Of a DNA stretch of 14,963 bases, positions 13,588 through 14,963 are shown piece after piece. A program made the translations under genes and the position numbers. Each line of letters opens with the position of its first letter. Within the stretch, counting starts at the first letter, position 1. The stretch comes from Wohlfahrtiimonas sp. (GTDB lineage Bacteria; Pseudomonadota; Gammaproteobacteria; Cardiobacteriales; Wohlfahrtiimonadaceae): contig JASLHB010000040.1 of assembly GCA_030149965.1 (NCBI GenBank), positions 1 through 14,963 on the forward strand, in the 5' to 3' direction. Below the pieces are notes generated by a model, which saw only the letters and a program-made list of their open reading frames with translations, made no database searches and had not been told where the DNA came from.

Positions 13588-14802
13588 ATGAAACCAATCA
13601 ATAAATCGGATAAATTGAATCACGTTCGCTATGAAATCAGAGGGCCAGTGCTCGAGAAAGCGAATCAAATGGAAGAAGATGGCCTTAAAATCATCAAATT
13701 AAATATCGGAAACCTTGCGCCTTTTGGCTTTATGCCGCCAGATGAAATGGTTCAAGATATGATTATGAATATGCCAGAAGCCTCTGGATATACTGATTCA
13801 AAAGGGATTTTCGCCGCACGCAAAGCCATTGTTCATTATACACAACAGAAAAATATTAAGAATGTCGATGTGCATGATGTTTATATTGGAAATGGTGCAT
13901 CAGAACTCATTACGATGAGTTTGAATGCATTGTTAAATAATGGCGATGAAGTTCTAATTCCAACGCCTGATTATCCATTGTGGACAGCTGCAACGTCACT
14001 TGCTGGCGGTCGTCCTGTACATTATATGTGTGATGAAGATAATGATTGGCAGCCCAATATTGCCGATATTCGTGCAAAAATTACACCGCGCACAAAAGGT
14101 ATTGTGATTATTAATCCTAATAATCCAACAGGTGCTTTGTATGGTAATCAAGTTTTACTAGAAATTTTGGAAATCGCGCGTGAATATGGTTTGGTTGTAT
14201 TCTCGGATGAGATTTATGACAAAATTTTATACGATGGTAACACACATACATCAACAGCATCTTTGGCTGATGATGTTTTATGCTTAACATTCAATGGATT
14301 ATCTAAAGCTTATCGTGCTTGTGGTTATCGTGCAGGATGGATGATTGTTTCTGGCCCTAAAAAGCATGCAAAAGAATATATTAGCGGACTGAATGTATTA
14401 TCTTCTATGCGTTTATGTTCCAATGCACCAGGGCAATTGGCGATTCAAACAGCGTTAGGCGGCTATCAAAGCATCAATGAATTAATTGCGCCGAATGGGC
14501 GATTGACGAAACAACGTGATTTGGCTTATGAATTATTAACCAGCATTCCAGGTGTTTCTTGTATGAAGCCAAAAGGTGCTTTATACATGTTCCCGAAAAT
14601 GGATAAAGAAATGTATCCTTTGTTGTCGGATGAAGAATTTGCACTCGATTTATTGGAAGCTAAACGCATATTAATTGTTCAAGGCTCAGGATTTAACTAC
14701 CCAACACCAGATCATTTTAGAATCACATTCTTACCGTATAGCGACGTTTTAACTGATGCTGTTGTTAGAATTGGTGATTATTTAGATGATATTAGAAAAT
14801 AA
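13588..14802 (+). CDS. alaA: Alanine/glutamate-pyruvate aminotransferase (AlaA-like)
   Basis: A 404-residue PLP-dependent fold-type I aminotransferase, the same length as E. coli AlaA (405), which makes alanine from pyruvate and glutamate. Clear motifs are LNIGNLAPFGF (38-48; Leu where Pro is usual after the Asn), YIGNGASELI, PTPDYPLWTAA, INPNNPTGA (175-183), FSDEIYDKILYDG (Asp207, Tyr210), the PLP lysine in NGLSKAYRACGYRAGW (Lys240), SMRLCSN and GALYMFPKMD, plus the carboxylate-binding Arg in HFRITFLP. An ATG at 13558 would add ten unconserved residues at the predicted RNA start; the ATG at 13588 gives the family N-terminus (MKPINKSDKL) with AAGG upstream at a rather long distance. Single-gene unit with its own promoter and terminator. 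A different keto-acid preference is possible. Confidence 0.93.
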   Translation: MKPINKSDKLNHVRYEIRGPVLEKANQMEEDGLKIIKLNIGNLAPFGFMPPDEMVQDMIMNMPEASGYTDSKGIFAARKAIVHYTQQKNIKNVDVHDVYIGNGASELITMSLNALLNNGDEVLIPTPDYPLWTAATSLAGGRPVHYMCDEDNDWQPNIADIRAKITPRTKGIVIINPNNPTGALYGNQVLLEILEIAREYGLVVFSDEIYDKILYDGNTHTSTASLADDVLCLTFNGLSKAYRACGYRAGWMIVSGPKKHAKEYISGLNVLSSMRLCSNAPGQLAIQTALGGYQSINELIAPNGRLTKQRDLAYELLTSIPGVSCMKPKGALYMFPKMDKEMYPLLSDEEFALDLLEAKRILIVQGSGFNYPTPDHFRITFLPYSDVLTDAVVRIGDYLDDIRK

Positions 14803-14817
14803 ATTAGCAAATTAATG

Positions 14818-14846
14818 TTGACGGGTGCTTTTTATTCCGATAGATT
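14818..14846 (+). promoter_or_regulatory. Sigma-70 promoter of the trp-leader-like element
   Basis: TTGACG (14818-14823), 17-bp spacer, TAGATT (14841-14846): five of six -35 bases and four of six -10 bases match consensus. RNA would start near 14853, about 23 bases before the small reading frame. The spacer and -10 are part of the alaA terminator hairpin. No TrpR-like palindrome is visible over it. Confidence 0.6.
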
Positions 14847-14863
14847 AAAAAGCATCAATTTTA
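14824..14863 (+). terminator. Rho-independent terminator of alaA
   Basis: The arms 14824-14834 (GGTGCTTTTTA) and 14846-14856 (TAAAAAGCATC) pair over 11 bp with one G-U; the tail is AATTTTA. It begins 21 bases after the alaA stop and overlaps the next promoter. Confidence 0.7.
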
Positions 14864-14875
14864 AGGAATTTATTC

Positions 14876-14962
14876 ATGACACGCATTACATCAGTTTCAC
14901 GTAATTTTTGGTGGCAAATCTCTCACAAGGCGGGAGATTTAGTCGTGTCATGGCAAAAATAA
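14876..14962 (+). CDS. trpL: Probable trp operon leader peptide
   Basis: A 28-codon reading frame with AAGGA eight bases before the ATG. It has Trp at 12, 13 and 26, three in 28 residues, with the tandem pair coded TGGTGG at 14909-14914 (context RNFWWQIS). Basic residues dominate and there is no hydrophobic segment. The Trp pair is followed after one base by a 9-bp stem-loop (14916-14940). This is the arrangement of trp attenuators, where ribosome stalling at Trp codons when charged tRNA-Trp is scarce decides which hairpin forms. The terminator hairpin and regulated gene (expected trpE or another Trp-related gene) would lie beyond the window. The stop TAA is at 14960-14962. Calling it trpL rests on Trp codons plus structure, not on family homology. 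Confidence 0.7.
   Translation: MTRITSVSRNFWWQISHKAGDLVVSWQK
14916..14940 (+). promoter_or_regulatory. Pause-type (1:2) stem-loop of the putative trp attenuator
   Basis: AAATCTCTC (14916-14924) pairs with GGGAGATTT (14932-14940) over 9 bp with one G-U; the loop is seven bases. It starts one base after the tandem Trp codons, so a ribosome stalled there would cover its 5' arm and free the 3' arm. Confidence 0.6.
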
Positions 14963-14963
14963 A

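Noticed and set aside
1..14963. CRISPR arrays, tRNA/rRNA genes, insertion sequences, phage or defence island
   Set aside because: No spaced direct repeats, transposase or phage motifs, or RNA-gene signatures were seen; gene content is chromosomal throughout.

Overview
The window is an AT-rich stretch of a bacterial chromosome. PepN, MurI, an AlaA-type aminotransferase, a beta-class glutathione S-transferase and the DUF2157/DUF4401/GDYXXLXY gene trio together point to a Gammaproteobacterium. The base composition would suit a low-GC lineage such as Cardiobacteriales relatives, but genus cannot be read from this sequence. There are no rRNA or tRNA genes, insertion sequences, phage genes or CRISPR arrays, and no gap between genes exceeds about 200 bases.

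Left part, plus strand (1-2305). The window opens inside an O-acetylhomoserine sulfhydrylase gene (metY), closed by a long hairpin terminator. Next come a single-gene unit for a PLD-like protein with a C-terminal winged-helix-like domain, and a GTG-started NADPH:FMN/quinone reductase with a perfect inverted repeat over its -10 box. A bidirectional terminator at 2329-2357 separates this side from the convergent genes.

Middle, minus strand (2383-11137). Transcription runs right to left. A six-gene unit, mraZ-murI-pepN-nitroreductase-TauE/SafE permease-acyl-CoA thioesterase, has junctions of 18 bases or less and begins at an extended -10 promoter near 8078. Here mraZ is followed by murI and not by rsmH-ftsL-ftsI, so it lies outside the division/cell-wall cluster. 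Upstream of it is a separately terminated HdeD-like membrane protein gene. Before that is a tightly overlapping trio, DUF2157-DUF4401-GDYXXLXY, probably a membrane complex of unknown function.

Right part, plus strand (11370-14963). An NhaC-type Na+/H+ antiporter gene follows a structured 120-base leader and is probably co-transcribed with a beta-class glutathione S-transferase gene. After a strong terminator comes alaA with a good sigma-70 promoter and its own terminator. That terminator hairpin is interleaved with a TTGACG-N17-TAGATT promoter for a 28-codon reading frame with a ribosome-binding site, tandem Trp codons and a stem-loop just behind them. This has the layout of a trp-operon leader peptide and attenuator; the regulated gene would lie just past the window edge.

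The most interesting points are the trp-leader-like element with its nested stems, the relocated mraZ without visible MraZ boxes, the uncharacterised membrane trio, and the structured leader of the antiporter gene.
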